A stretch of DNA of 64,000 nt from Nostoc sp. TCL26-01 (GCF_013393945.1 NZ_CP040297.1:6662809-6726808); one strand, 5' to 3'. Numbered from the stretch's first letter, positions 42,977 through 52,985 are shown. Notes: a model not told the origin generated them from the letters alone. Numbers and translations: made by a program.

Positions 42977-45900
42977 ATGATTATCCAAATGTTCATGCGA
43001 TGCCTCATTGTATGTACACTCATATTAGGCATCGCGGGGTGCAATTTTATTGGTATATCTACCAGCAAAGAACAACTCCCAGCTGTTGCACCACTCCAAC
43101 CACCCAACTTACCAGATTGGATTACCCAAATTAGTCCTCTTGGTGATGCTAAACCTCTCAATCAGATTCGTATCCGCTTTCAAGAAGCGTTAATTCCTGT
43201 CGAACAACTTGATAGTCCAGAACAACAAAAATTGTTACAAAAATTTGCAACTTGGCCACCTTTACCTGGACAATTTCGGTTTTTGACACCCCGCATGGTA
43301 GGCTTTCAACCAGAACAAGCTCTACCACAAGCCACCAGATTGCAAGTTACCTTAAAAGCAGGTTTAGCAGATTTAAAAAATCATCGTTTAGCAAAAGATT
43401 TAGCTTGGACTTTTAATACAGAATCAATTAAATTAACTAACTTACCGGGTGTAAATCCTGTAGAACCAGCCGAAATTCAGCCAGTTGATTTACAGCCAAA
43501 GCTGCGATTTACCTCAAATACAGAACTGAACATGGCTTCTGTACAAGAACATTTACAATTAATTCCTGAAGGTAAAAATAAAGGCATTACTTTTAAAATA
43601 GCCTTAGCTAAAGCAGAAGCAACAACAAGTGAAGAACCTGGAGAAAAATTCGACCCTTCTACACGTACTTGGATTTATGATTTATTTCCTCAGCAAAATC
43701 TAGTCAAAGCGACGAATTATCGGCTGGTATTTACTCCTGGAATCTTACCTGCCTATGGTAACTTACCCACAACTCAAGAGTTTGTCAGTAAATTAGCTAC
43801 TTATTCACCTTTAGCATTTAAACAAATTAACTTTTACGGACAACCAGATGCAGGTGGAACCTACGGTAGGTTTTTCAAAGGTAGTCCCCAATTAGAATTT
43901 AATAATATATTAGTTGCAGATTTAGTCAAAGAAAATATTAAAATCGAGCCGACACCAGCAGATATTTCCAGGCTGATCCAAATTGGTGATGAAGATAGAT
44001 TTATTAGTATCAATCCCTATGCTTTAAAACCAGCGACGAATTACACAATTACTATCGGGGCAAATTTGCAAGATAAGTTTGCTCAGACTTTGGGTAAACC
44101 CGTCACCTTGCAATATAATACTGGCGATTTAGCTGGCGATATTTGGGTTCCCTCAGACTTACATATTTTCCCATCAGGACAGAATTTACAACTCAATATT
44201 AATACTGTTAATTTACCAGAATCTCAATATAAAGCTGCTTATCGTGTAGTCCAACCAACAGATTTAGTTTATGCCAGAGGTGCTTATCCACAAGGTAATG
44301 ATCATGATTTATTAGCTAAACCAAGTCAGTGGCAAAGTTTTAAAGTTTCTGGTAAAAAAAATCAACAAGTTGATATCACTGTCCCACTGAGAGAAAAACT
44401 GGGTGCGGCTACAGGAATGTTAGCTTATGGGGTACAGGCGCGAACGAATAAATATCAAGAAAACGGTAAGGAGTTGTGGCGAGAAGCAACCACCTATGGC
44501 TTAGTAGAGTTAACAAATTTGGGTGTATTTAGTCAATGGTTTCCTGATGCTGGTTTAATTCGCGTTCATCATCTTAATGATGGTTCACCTGTTAAGGGTG
44601 CATCTATGGAAATCTACCAATTAAAATTAGATGCCAAATATCGTGACCAAGTGACAGCTTGTGCGACGGGGAAAACAGATAATGATGGTAATTTAAGACT
44701 ACAAGGTCAAGAATTACAGTTATGTTATGGGAATGAAAAAAAATCTGTTAAATCTCCAGAGTTATTAGTTATTGCGCGGGAAAATCAAGATTGGGCATTT
44801 GCGAGAACGGAAGAATATAGTGGTGTTTACGGTTATGGTATTGATGCAGGTTGGGCAGAAGAGAAACCAGTTTCACGGGGAGTAATATTTTCTGATAGAC
44901 AGTTATATCAACCAGGAGAGAAAGCTTGGTTAACCGGAGTGGCAGATTATTTAGAAAATGGTACGATCCAGCAAGATAAAAATGCTAGCTACCAATTAAC
45001 TCTGGTAAATCCCGATGGACAAAAGACTGATTTAGGTACTAAAACTACCAACGAATTTGGCACATTTTCTCTAGAATTACCCATTGATGCTACACAACGT
45101 TTAGGTTATTACACAATCCAAGCTAAGGGGAAAGATGGGAGAGAAATTTCGGGTGAGTTACGAGTAGCTGAATTTAAGCCACCGAATTTTCAAGTAGCAC
45201 TAGATTTAGATAAAAAATTTGCTTTAATTGGTGAGCAAGTAGCGGCGAAAGCAAGTAGTAATTATTTATTTGGTGCGCCTGTAGAAGCAGGAGAAGCTAA
45301 GTATTTTGTCACTCGTCGCCAAGAAAATTTCATCCCTCAAGGTTGGGAAAAATTTAATTTTGGTAGACAATGGTTTTGGCCTGAAGAAAGTCCTGCTGTA
45401 CCGAGTGATGTCTTACAAACTAACACCAAATTAGATGCGGCAGGAAAAACCAGTCAAACGCTGACAGTAGCGAAAGACTTGCCCTATCCTATGACTTATC
45501 GTGTGGATGTACAAGTGGCAGATGTTTCTAACTTATCTTTAGCTAATTCTCAATCTTTTATCGCTTTACCCAGTAACCGTTTAATTGGGTTAAAAAGTAA
45601 TTTTATTGCTAATGCTGGCAAAGCTTTTCCTGTAGAAGTGATTGTCACTGAACCTACAGGTAAAATCATCACAAATCAACGGGTGCGGCTAGAATTACAA
45701 CAGATGAAATATAGTAGTGTGACGCAGTTGGTAGAAGGTAGTCGCACAGCTAAAAATCAAGTTGAATATAAGACAGTTGACCAAGTAGAAGTTACATCTA
45801 CAAATAATCCGCAAACAGTTAATTTCACAGCCAAGGAATCTGGAACATATAGAATTAGAGCGAATTTTAGTGATTGTCAAGATGTTTCCTGTAACGTCTC

Positions 45901-48712
45901 TGCCACAGATTTACAAATTTGGGTGACAGGTGAAAATCCTGTATATTGGGGTGCTGAAGATCAGAATATCTTGGAAGTTAAACTAGATAAAACAGAGTAT
46001 CAACCAGGAGAAATTGCTACCGCTTTAATTCCCTCTCCCTATGCCGATGCAGAGTTATACTTTGCAGTGATTAAAGATAAACCCATATATCAACAAATCA
46101 TTAAAACCAAAGGTGGCGCACCACAAATTCAGTTTACAGTCACACCAGAAATGTTACCCAATGCCGCAGTAGAAGCTGTGTTGGTTAGACAAGGCGCACC
46201 ACTTAACCAAATAGAACCAGGAAGTTTAGATAAATTAGTCAAAATTGGGTTTACACCGTTTAAAGTTAACTTGCAAGATAAATATTTAAAAGTGCAAGTT
46301 ACCCCATTGCAAACATCATTAGCACCTGGGACAGAGGAAACCGTACAACTAGAACTCAAAGATCCCCAAAACCAACCCATCCGAGGACAATTAACTGTGA
46401 TGGTGGTGAATGAAGCTGTATTGCAACTATCAGGTTATCGTCCACCTAATTTAGTTGATACAGTTTATGCCGAACAGCCAATATCTACCCGCTTCAGTGA
46501 TAATCGTCCTGATGTGGTGATACAACCCCAAGATGTAGCTAAACCTAAAGGCTGGGGTTATGGTGGTGGTTTTTCCGCAGGTGCAGCAAATACCCGCGTC
46601 CGCACAGATTTTCAAGCTTTAGCTTACTACAATGGTTCTCTGTTGACCAATACTGATGGTAAGGCGCAAATCACTTTCAAATTACCAGATGACTTAACTA
46701 CGTGGCGGGTGATGGTTGTCGCTACTGATGGAAATCTGCGGTTTGGGAATGGTGATGCGACCTTGATCACAACCAAGCCACTACTAACTAATGCCATCTT
46801 GCCACAATTTGCTCGTCCAGGCGATCGCCTCTTCGCTGGTTTATCTGTCACCAATAACACTGGTACTTCTGGAAACCTCACCATTAATGGGGAAGTTGAC
46901 GGTACAGTTGAGTTTGTCCAACAGAACCCAACAAAAACTACTTTACAAACCCAAACAGCATCAACCACCCAAGCTTATCGTTTTGAGATGGTAGCTAATA
47001 GTGTTGGTGTGGCACAAGTCCGCTTTGCCACCCAACTTAATAATACTGTTGCCGATGCTTTTGCCGTACCGCTAACAGTCAAACCTTTGACAGTGACAGA
47101 ACAAGTTGTGGAAACTGGTGTGAGTGATAAGCCAGTCAAAATTCCTCTGAATGTTGATAAAAATGTCTTGCCGGCAGCTGGCGGTTTAGATATCCAACTG
47201 GCGAGTACCTTCATCCCAGAAATCACAGCACCAGCTAAACAAGTATTAGCCGATGATGATTTACCCTTCGCTGAACCTGCGGTAAGTCAGTTAATTATTG
47301 CCGCTAACTTACAAACTCTGGCACAAAAATATAGTCAAACTTTTGCCGAATTTAATCCAGAACAACAGGCTAATCAAGCCATTACTCAATTACAAAAATT
47401 GCAACTAGCCGATGGTGGTTTTGCAGCTTTCCCAGGTCAAGAAAAATCAGACCCTTGGGTTTCTGCATATGCTGCACAATCCTTAACCCAAGCCCAACTA
47501 GTCTTCCCCAATGCAGTCAATTCCACTATCATATCTCGCTTAAAGAGTTATTTGCAGAAAGTCTTAGCTAACCCTGGACAATATGAATTTTGTCAACAAC
47601 AATTGTGCAAAACTCAACTGCAACTCAATACTTTAATTGCTTTAGCAGAAATAGGAGATAAACGCAATAGTTTTTTAGGAGATATTTATCAACAGCGTCA
47701 AAAATTTGATCTAGTCACACAAATCAAACTGACACGATATTTATCTCAGTTTCCCCAATGGCAAGATGAAGCCCAACAATTATTTCAGCAGTTGCAAAAA
47801 AATATTACCGAAACTGGTAGGACAGCAGTCATTAGTTATCCCCAGAATTGGGGATGGATGAGTTCAGCCACCACCGCACAAGCACAGGCTTTAAGACTAT
47901 TTATTGCCAACCAAAGTAACCCAGAAATTATCGATAAATTAGTGCAAAGTCTGCTGAATCAGCGACGCAATGGTACATGGCAAACCAACTATAATAATGC
48001 CCAAGCATTAACAGCATTGGTAGAATATAGCCGACTCCAACCCACACCCCCTAATTTTCTCGCCACAGTCCAATTAGCGGGTCAAAAAATTGCTGAACAT
48101 AGATTTAATGGCTACAAAGATTCTAGTTTACAGCTAAATGTGCCAATGAATAAATTACCCCGTGGTCGTCACGATTTGACATTACAAAAATCGGGTAATG
48201 GCAAGTTACATTATTTAGTGGCTTATAGTTACACCTTACCAGGAAATCAACCAGGAAGATTTAACGGTTTACGAGTCACAAAAGCCATAAGCGAAGTAGG
48301 AGAAACCAAGCTTTTACAAAAAACAGGTATCTATGCTGTTGATAAACCTTTAACTCTCAAAAGTGGCCAAGTATTTGATATTGGCTTAGAAATTATTAGC
48401 GATCGCCCTGTAGATCATATCGTCATTCAAGACCCATTACCAGCCGGATTAGAAGCAGTAGACCAGAGTTTTCAAACCGCAACACCTGCATTACAAGCAC
48501 AGGCTGATAGTTGGCAACTAGGTTACAAGCATATCTACAGCGATCGCATTATCGCCTACGCTGACCACATAGAACCAGGAGTTTACAGCCTACACTATCT
48601 AGTCCGTTCCGTCACTCCCGGTATATTCCTCTGGCCCGGTGCTGACGTGCATTTACAGTATGCACCAGAAGAATTCGGACGTTCAGCCAGTTCTACGCTG
48701 CAAATTGAATAA
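42977..48712 (+). CDS. Giant alpha-2-macroglobulin-family lipoprotein without the usual thioester
   Basis: A 1911-residue protein. The start MIIQMFMRCLIVCTLILGIA is followed by GC, a lipobox, so it is probably a lipid-anchored periplasmic protein. Repeated MG-type beta domains fill about 50-1150 (RFQEALIPVEQLD; SDRQLYQPGEKAWLTGVADY). The A2M core is at about 1200-1280 (DFQALAYYNGSLLTNTDGKA, FKLPDDLTTWRVMVVATDG). The thioester-domain region follows (LQLADGGFAAFPGQEKSDPW, helical repeats), but where other members have a CxEQ motif this one reads DDDLPFAEPAVSQL, near residue 1426. Bacterial A2Ms trap proteases attacking the envelope; this one may work without covalent capture. Monocistronic. Confidence 0.9.
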   Translation: MIIQMFMRCLIVCTLILGIAGCNFIGISTSKEQLPAVAPLQPPNLPDWITQISPLGDAKPLNQIRIRFQEALIPVEQLDSPEQQKLLQKFATWPPLPGQFRFLTPRMVGFQPEQALPQATRLQVTLKAGLADLKNHRLAKDLAWTFNTESIKLTNLPGVNPVEPAEIQPVDLQPKLRFTSNTELNMASVQEHLQLIPEGKNKGITFKIALAKAEATTSEEPGEKFDPSTRTWIYDLFPQQNLVKATNYRLVFTPGILPAYGNLPTTQEFVSKLATYSPLAFKQINFYGQPDAGGTYGRFFKGSPQLEFNNILVADLVKENIKIEPTPADISRLIQIGDEDRFISINPYALKPATNYTITIGANLQDKFAQTLGKPVTLQYNTGDLAGDIWVPSDLHIFPSGQNLQLNINTVNLPESQYKAAYRVVQPTDLVYARGAYPQGNDHDLLAKPSQWQSFKVSGKKNQQVDITVPLREKLGAATGMLAYGVQARTNKYQENGKELWREATTYGLVELTNLGVFSQWFPDAGLIRVHHLNDGSPVKGASMEIYQLKLDAKYRDQVTACATGKTDNDGNLRLQGQELQLCYGNEKKSVKSPELLVIARENQDWAFARTEEYSGVYGYGIDAGWAEEKPVSRGVIFSDRQLYQPGEKAWLTGVADYLENGTIQQDKNASYQLTLVNPDGQKTDLGTKTTNEFGTFSLELPIDATQRLGYYTIQAKGKDGREISGELRVAEFKPPNFQVALDLDKKFALIGEQVAAKASSNYLFGAPVEAGEAKYFVTRRQENFIPQGWEKFNFGRQWFWPEESPAVPSDVLQTNTKLDAAGKTSQTLTVAKDLPYPMTYRVDVQVADVSNLSLANSQSFIALPSNRLIGLKSNFIANAGKAFPVEVIVTEPTGKIITNQRVRLELQQMKYSSVTQLVEGSRTAKNQVEYKTVDQVEVTSTNNPQTVNFTAKESGTYRIRANFSDCQDVSCNVSATDLQIWVTGENPVYWGAEDQNILEVKLDKTEYQPGEIATALIPSPYADAELYFAVIKDKPIYQQIIKTKGGAPQIQFTVTPEMLPNAAVEAVLVRQGAPLNQIEPGSLDKLVKIGFTPFKVNLQDKYLKVQVTPLQTSLAPGTEETVQLELKDPQNQPIRGQLTVMVVNEAVLQLSGYRPPNLVDTVYAEQPISTRFSDNRPDVVIQPQDVAKPKGWGYGGGFSAGAANTRVRTDFQALAYYNGSLLTNTDGKAQITFKLPDDLTTWRVMVVATDGNLRFGNGDATLITTKPLLTNAILPQFARPGDRLFAGLSVTNNTGTSGNLTINGEVDGTVEFVQQNPTKTTLQTQTASTTQAYRFEMVANSVGVAQVRFATQLNNTVADAFAVPLTVKPLTVTEQVVETGVSDKPVKIPLNVDKNVLPAAGGLDIQLASTFIPEITAPAKQVLADDDLPFAEPAVSQLIIAANLQTLAQKYSQTFAEFNPEQQANQAITQLQKLQLADGGFAAFPGQEKSDPWVSAYAAQSLTQAQLVFPNAVNSTIISRLKSYLQKVLANPGQYEFCQQQLCKTQLQLNTLIALAEIGDKRNSFLGDIYQQRQKFDLVTQIKLTRYLSQFPQWQDEAQQLFQQLQKNITETGRTAVISYPQNWGWMSSATTAQAQALRLFIANQSNPEIIDKLVQSLLNQRRNGTWQTNYNNAQALTALVEYSRLQPTPPNFLATVQLAGQKIAEHRFNGYKDSSLQLNVPMNKLPRGRHDLTLQKSGNGKLHYLVAYSYTLPGNQPGRFNGLRVTKAISEVGETKLLQKTGIYAVDKPLTLKSGQVFDIGLEIISDRPVDHIVIQDPLPAGLEAVDQSFQTATPALQAQADSWQLGYKHIYSDRIIAYADHIEPGVYSLHYLVRSVTPGIFLWPGADVHLQYAPEEFGRSASSTLQIE

Positions 48713-49141
48713 CTTAGGACTTACGCACTCAACCAATAAACCATAAATGAGGGTGGTCAATAGTCAATGGTCAATAGTCAATAGTCAATGGTCAATGGTC
48801 AATGGTCAAAATCAAGTTTTTTGGACTATTGACCCTTACGGGTTCGATAGTTGCTTTCCGACGCAAGGCGACAGGAACGCACTATCTCACTATTGACAAA
48901 AAAGCCAGAAAATTTAGTGACACTGCATAAGTCCTATAATTATCATATTTCTAACTATATGTCTTTGTGGTCAACTATTATTTAACCACAGAGATACAGA
49001 GAGAATTGTTAATAAAAAATACAGTATTTTACATCTCGTATCAATATGAATGTTTTCTCGATTTTCGGGATACAAACTTACGAAACTATCGTCATTAGAT
49101 TTGAATCTAACATCATGAACAATCCTCAATCCAGGTGAGTT
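48713..49141. repeat. Intergenic heptamer repeats between the macroglobulin and DUF4360 genes
   Basis: 48752-48810 is an array of GTCAATR units (TCAATAGTCAATGG, about eight copies). The rest includes GACCCTTACGGGTTCGATAG and an AT-rich stretch leading to the DUF4360 gene. No gene or RNA is seen in these 429 bases. Confidence 0.65.
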
Positions 49142-49747
49142 ATGAATAACCAAAATCTCAAGAAACAATCTATCAATTTCGTTAAATCCTCTCTAGTTGC
49201 TGCTACCTTAATTACTGCTTCTATCGGCCCTGCTTTTGCTAGCGACAAAGTAGAAATTTTAGGGGCAGAATATGGTGGTAGTGGTTGTCCTGACGGTTCT
49301 GCTAGTGTCAGCGTCAGCCCCGATGGTCAAGAACTGAGTATTCTATTTGATCAGTTTATAGCCCTGGGGAACAAGTCAGCAGAACGTCGCAAAAGCTGTA
49401 ACTTGAGTATTCCTATTAAAGTACCCCAAGGCTTTCAAATTTCCCTCTACGATGCTGATTATCGGGGCTATGTTGCACCCAGTACAATTGGCAGACTAAG
49501 AGCAGAATACTTTTTTGCGGGTCAACGCGGCCCTGTTTTCTCTAGAACCTTTAGAGGCGAAAAAGACTATAACGTTCGAGATAAATTAGTAACTGTAGCT
49601 GATGTTTGGTCGCGTTGTGGCGACAGCGTGAATATGCGAGTCAATGCGGCAATGACTGCTAGTGGTCAAGGAATGGCAACTGTTGACTCATTTGACCTTG
49701 CCCATCGTGGTTTAGTTTATCACGTTAAATATCGCCGATGCCGTTAG
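49142..49747 (+). CDS. Secreted DUF4360 protein
   Basis: A 201-residue protein with a signal peptide (SSLVAATLITASIGPAFA). The mature part matches the DUF4360 pattern: VEILGAEYGGSGCPDGSASV, RKSCNLSIPIKVPQGFQISL, and three further Cys including a terminal YRRCR, suggesting disulfides. Function of the family is unknown. It is preceded by a long AT-rich leader and followed by nested repeat elements. Confidence 0.78.
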   Translation: MNNQNLKKQSINFVKSSLVAATLITASIGPAFASDKVEILGAEYGGSGCPDGSASVSVSPDGQELSILFDQFIALGNKSAERRKSCNLSIPIKVPQGFQISLYDADYRGYVAPSTIGRLRAEYFFAGQRGPVFSRTFRGEKDYNVRDKLVTVADVWSRCGDSVNMRVNAAMTASGQGMATVDSFDLAHRGLVYHVKYRRCR

Positions 49748-49836
49748 GTATTTTCAAAGCGGGGAGATATACAACTCCCAGCTTTGGAAATATTTAACCT
49801 GCATTTCTCACAAAACGGTACGGGCGGGTTCATGAG

Positions 49837-50206
49837 CATTGGTGTCAACTTAACGTGAAACCCGCTTGGTGACAACGTTTTTCCCTCACCCCCCTCTCCC
49901 ACATTTGGGAGAGCAGGGTGGTTTCATACGAAAAAAGAAAAATACATACATCTTGATTTGTCGCTTTGTAGCAGAAGTTTTGACCCCTCTCCAAACCTCT
50001 CCCCCACGGGGGGAGAGGCTTTGAAACAAAGTTTTGTTTTTTCTCTGTTTGTATGAAACCACCCTGCTCTCCCACATTTGGGAGAGGAGTCAGGAATTCT
50101 TGTCCCCCTTCTCTCAAACATGGGAGAAGGGGTTAGGGGATGAGGGCGAAATCATCTGAGTTCAACGCCAGCTTAGTCTAGCTTTTTCCTTAAGTTGACA
50201 CCAATG
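49837..50206. mobile_element. 370-bp MITE-like insertion with perfect 17-bp inverted ends and 9-bp target duplication
   Basis: Ends CATTGGTGTCAACTTAA (49837-49853) and TTAAGTTGACACCAATG (50190-50206) are exact complements. Flanking copies GTTCATGAG (49828-49836) and GTTCACGAG (50207-50215) are a 9-bp target duplication with one change. No transposase is encoded; it would have to be mobilised in trans. Confidence 0.85.
49901..50091. mobile_element. Third-level palindromic insertion inside the 370-bp element
   Basis: CAGGGTGGTTTCATAC near 49914 and its complement GTATGAAACCACCCTG near 50051 are inverted ends. On both sides sits the same 20-base palindrome CTCTCCCACATTTGGGAGAG, as a direct repeat. 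In the middle is another hairpin, CTCTCCCCC/GGGGGAGAG (about 49998-50019). Exact borders are ambiguous because the flank is itself palindromic. Confidence 0.7.
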
Positions 50207-50395
50207 GTTCACGAGATATTCGTGAATGATATAACCATATTTGTGAACCCGCCCCTACAGCCTCTGGACTTTGGTTTTAGAAATTTCGTGAGAAATTCGG
50301 GTTAATCCCAATTCTTTTATAACTTTGTGTCTTTGTGGTAAACAATAATTTATGGAACTACAAAGGCACAGAGAAAAAAACAAAATTGATATCAG

Positions 50396-50593
50396 TCACC
50401 AGTTCCTAATCACCAGCTTTCGATACATTCTCACCCCTGATGAATCAGATGAGTCTTTCGGGGGTTTTTGGTCTTTGGGTGGTTTATATCCTGCTAAGGC
50501 AATTAGATTGACACCTACAGTTGTAATTAACATACAACTTATGGCAATTTTAGTATGTAAAATTTTGTGCAAGAGCCATTGCTTAGTCATCAT
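50396..50593 (-). pseudogene. Truncated N-terminal fragment of a secreted protein (DUF928-like)
   Basis: A 65-residue frame with AGGAGA before its ATG and a signal-like helix (KIAISCMLITTVGVNLIALA). It continues GYKPPKDQKPPKDSSDSSGV, like the beginning of cyanobacterial DUF928 secreted proteins, then runs into unrelated sequence and stops. It is probably a gene start cut by the repeat insertions at 49797-50302. The family assignment rests on a short stretch and is tentative. Confidence 0.4.
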
Positions 50594-50848
50594 TATCTTC
50601 TCTCCTGTGGCATTGCACTGACTAAATTATGTAAATAAATTTGTGGTTTATCTCTACTTCTAAATTTAGTAAATATCTGTAAATAATTCCTGCTGGAAAT
50701 TATCGAAAAACATTCTGAATTTTAGTATTTTTAATAAATAGAATATGTGATTACATTTTTATGTAATCTAGAGAGTATTAATTTGCTAATTAATCAGAGG
50801 TAATAGGTAATAGTTGGGTGGAGCATAGCACAACCCAACATCACAAAA

Positions 50849-52201
50849 TTACCGCATAGTCACAAACTCTTCCGCAGAACTAGGATGAATACCTACAGTC
50901 GCATCAAAATTAGCTTTGGTTGCACCCATTTTAATAGCGATCGCAATTCCTTGAATAATCTCGGCGGCATTTGTCCCGACCATGTGCGCGCCTAGTACTT
51001 TATCAGTCTTTTGATCCACTACTAGCTTCATCATGGTTTTTTCATCTTTACCAGCTAGGGTGTAATACATTGGTCGAAAGCGACTGCGATAAATTTTCAC
51101 CGCATCACCATATTTTTCTCTGGCTTCTGTTTCCGTCAGTCCTACGGTGGCTGCTTCTGGAGTGGTGAAAATAGCGGTGGGGACATTCTCGTAACTCATA
51201 ATCCGCGACTTACCACCAAACACAGTATCAGCAAATGCTCGACCTTCGTTAATCGCTACTGGGGTGAGGTTAATTTTGTTAGTACAGTCTCCTACTGCAT
51301 AGATATTCTCCTCCGCCGTGCGACTGTACTTATCAACAACGATCGCCCCATCATGTAGCTTAACTTTAGTATTTTCTAAACCCAAGTTATGTGTATTCGG
51401 TTTACGACCAACAGCCGCTAAACTGACAGCATCGGCAATGACGGTTTCTTCCGTACCTTCGTCTCCTCTAACTGTCACCTTCACACCTGCGCCATCTTTC
51501 TCAATGGCAATCATCTGAATTTTGTTAAGAACGCGGATACCGTGGTTAATCATCGCCTCTTGAATTTGCGATCGCAAATCATCATCGAAACCACGCAAAA
51601 TCATATCACCCCGAATTATCTGAGTGACTTCAGTCCCCATCCCATGTAAAATACAGGCAAATTCTGCACCAATGTAACCTCCCCCCAAAATCACTAGGCG
51701 CTGGGGTTGTTTTTGCAGATGAAAAATATCATCAGAGGTAATGGCGTATTCAATTCCCAAAATATTCGGTCTAATGGGATGTCCACCCACAGCGATGAGA
51801 ATTTTGTCGGCGGTGATTTGGCGATCGCCCACGACAATTGTATGCGAGTCAATAAACTTCCCGTATCCCTGTAAAAGTTCTACTTGAGATTTATCCAACA
51901 TCCCTTGATAAATCCCATTTAAGCGAGTCACTTCATTATTCACCGCCGTAATCATTTTTTCCCAATCCAAAGAACTCTTGACTGGACTCCAGCCATATCC
52001 TTGAGATTCCTCAAACAAATCGGGAAAATGGGAAGCGTAAACCATCAGCTTTTTCGGTACACAGCCACGGTTCACACAAGTACCACCCAGTCGGTCGAAT
52101 TCCGCAATCCCTACTTTAGCTCCATATTCGGCTGCGCGTCTTGCGGATGCAATTCCACCTGAACCTGCACCAATTACAAATAGGTCAAAATCGTAGGTCA
52201 T
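50849..52201 (-). CDS. gor: Glutathione reductase
   Basis: A 450-residue FAD disulfide reductase that regenerates glutathione with NAD(P)H. FAD motif LFVIGAGSGGIASARRAAEY, redox pair GGTCVNRGCVPKKLM, pyridine-nucleotide motif LVILGGGYIGAEFACILHGM, FAD segment IYAVGDCTNKINLTPVAINE, and the active-site His near the end, VGIHPSSAEEFVTMR. The second dinucleotide site lacks some classic NADPH arginines, as in other cyanobacterial enzymes. It lies 164 bases downstream of the peroxiredoxin gene on the same strand, suggesting a peroxide-defence group. Confidence 0.95.
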   Translation of the reverse strand: MTYDFDLFVIGAGSGGIASARRAAEYGAKVGIAEFDRLGGTCVNRGCVPKKLMVYASHFPDLFEESQGYGWSPVKSSLDWEKMITAVNNEVTRLNGIYQGMLDKSQVELLQGYGKFIDSHTIVVGDRQITADKILIAVGGHPIRPNILGIEYAITSDDIFHLQKQPQRLVILGGGYIGAEFACILHGMGTEVTQIIRGDMILRGFDDDLRSQIQEAMINHGIRVLNKIQMIAIEKDGAGVKVTVRGDEGTEETVIADAVSLAAVGRKPNTHNLGLENTKVKLHDGAIVVDKYSRTAEENIYAVGDCTNKINLTPVAINEGRAFADTVFGGKSRIMSYENVPTAIFTTPEAATVGLTETEAREKYGDAVKIYRSRFRPMYYTLAGKDEKTMMKLVVDQKTDKVLGAHMVGTNAAEIIQGIAIAIKMGATKANFDATVGIHPSSAEEFVTMR

Positions 52202-52237
52202 GTGTCCCTCTGGGTGAATATTTTTTTAGTACAACAA

Positions 52238-52362
52238 ATAGCGGGGGGATGGGGAGATGGGGAGTGTGGGGAGATGGGGGAGTGTGGGAAGTGTGGGAAG
52301 AAAAGTTAATTTCCTCTGCTCCTCTGCTCCTCTGCTCCTCTGCTCCTTCTCCCCTTCCATGT
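52238..52362. repeat. GGGAGTGTG and CTCTGCTC simple tandem arrays
   Basis: A G-rich array (GGGGAGATGGGGAGTGTGGG) is followed by CTCTGCTC octamers, between the gor and peroxiredoxin genes. The octamer array is the same type as at 27990-28060. Confidence 0.6.
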
Positions 52363-52365
52363 CCT

Positions 52366-52914
52366 CTAAACGCCGACGGGAGTTTTGGCTTGTTTGAGGT
52401 AAGCTAGCATGGTGTCTGCATCTGAAACTTCAAACGGATCAGTAGCACAGACATCTTCAAAACCTGGTTCAATGAAGAACTTTTCAATGTTACCGTCGTT
52501 GACTACCATTGAGTAGCGCCAAGAGCGCAGACCAAAGCCCAGGTTGGATTTATCAACTAACATCCCCATCTTACGAGTAAATTCACCATTGCCGTCGGGA
52601 AGTAAGAAAACGTTTTGAGCGCCTTGTTGCTTACCCCACTGGAACATGACGAAGGCATCATTGACAGATATACATATTACTTGATCAATTCCTAATGCTT
52701 TGAACTCTGAATAGAGTTCTTCATAACGGGGTAGGTGGGAGGTGGAACAGGTGGGAGTAAAGGCTCCAGGTAGGGAAAACACCACCACACGCTTACCACC
52801 AAAAATTTCTTGAGTAGTTAAATCTTGCCAGCGATAAGGATTTGGCCCAGGAATAGACTCATCACGAACACGGGTTTTGAAGACAACGTTAGGAACTTTG
52901 GTAATTACAGTCAT
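52366..52914 (-). CDS. Type II peroxiredoxin (Prx5-like)
   Basis: A 182-residue thiol peroxidase. The peroxidatic Cys is in PGAFTPTCSTSHLPRYEELY (about residue 56); further motifs ICISVNDAFVMFQWGKQQGA, LLPDGNGEFTRKMGMLVDKS and LRSWRYSMVVNDGNIEKFFI are typical of the type II (PrxII/Prx5) class. It reduces peroxides using glutathione/glutaredoxin or thioredoxin. It is divergent from perR with a 7-1-7 palindrome between, so PerR control is likely. Confidence 0.93.
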   Translation of the reverse strand: MTVITKVPNVVFKTRVRDESIPGPNPYRWQDLTTQEIFGGKRVVVFSLPGAFTPTCSTSHLPRYEELYSEFKALGIDQVICISVNDAFVMFQWGKQQGAQNVFLLPDGNGEFTRKMGMLVDKSNLGFGLRSWRYSMVVNDGNIEKFFIEPGFEDVCATDPFEVSDADTMLAYLKQAKTPVGV

Positions 52915-52970
52915 GTTGACCTCTTAAGTAAGCTATTTTATGCGCGAGTAGTAACTTTCGGCTGATGAAC

Positions 52971-52985
52971 TCAGAATAATTCTGA
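52971..52985. promoter_or_regulatory. Candidate PerR/Fur operator (7-1-7 palindrome)
   Basis: TCAGAATAATTCTGA is a perfect 7-1-7 inverted repeat. It matches the Bacillus PerR box TTATAATNATTATAA at 11 of 15 positions. It lies 57 bases upstream of the peroxiredoxin start and 118 before perR. A half-site-like ATTATAATAAA lies at about 53065, nearer perR. Confidence 0.55.

Larger units (their letters stand above)
49797..50302. mobile_element. Second copy of the 125-bp palindromic element, split by an insertion
   Basis: Left piece 49797-49836 begins CCTGCATTTCTCACAAAACG; right piece 50207-50302 ends TTTCGTGAGAAATTCGGG. Joined, they match 40048-40172 along the full length. The split is caused by the 370-bp element listed separately. 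TTAA flanks both outer ends. Confidence 0.75.

Noticed and set aside
49845..50121. Minus-strand open frames of 63-90 residues
   Set aside because: They lie wholly inside the nested MITE-like elements and translate hairpin arms.
50352..50621. Plus-strand 89-residue frame
   Set aside because: It is antisense to the truncated secreted-protein fragment, whose ribosome site and signal helix are more convincing.
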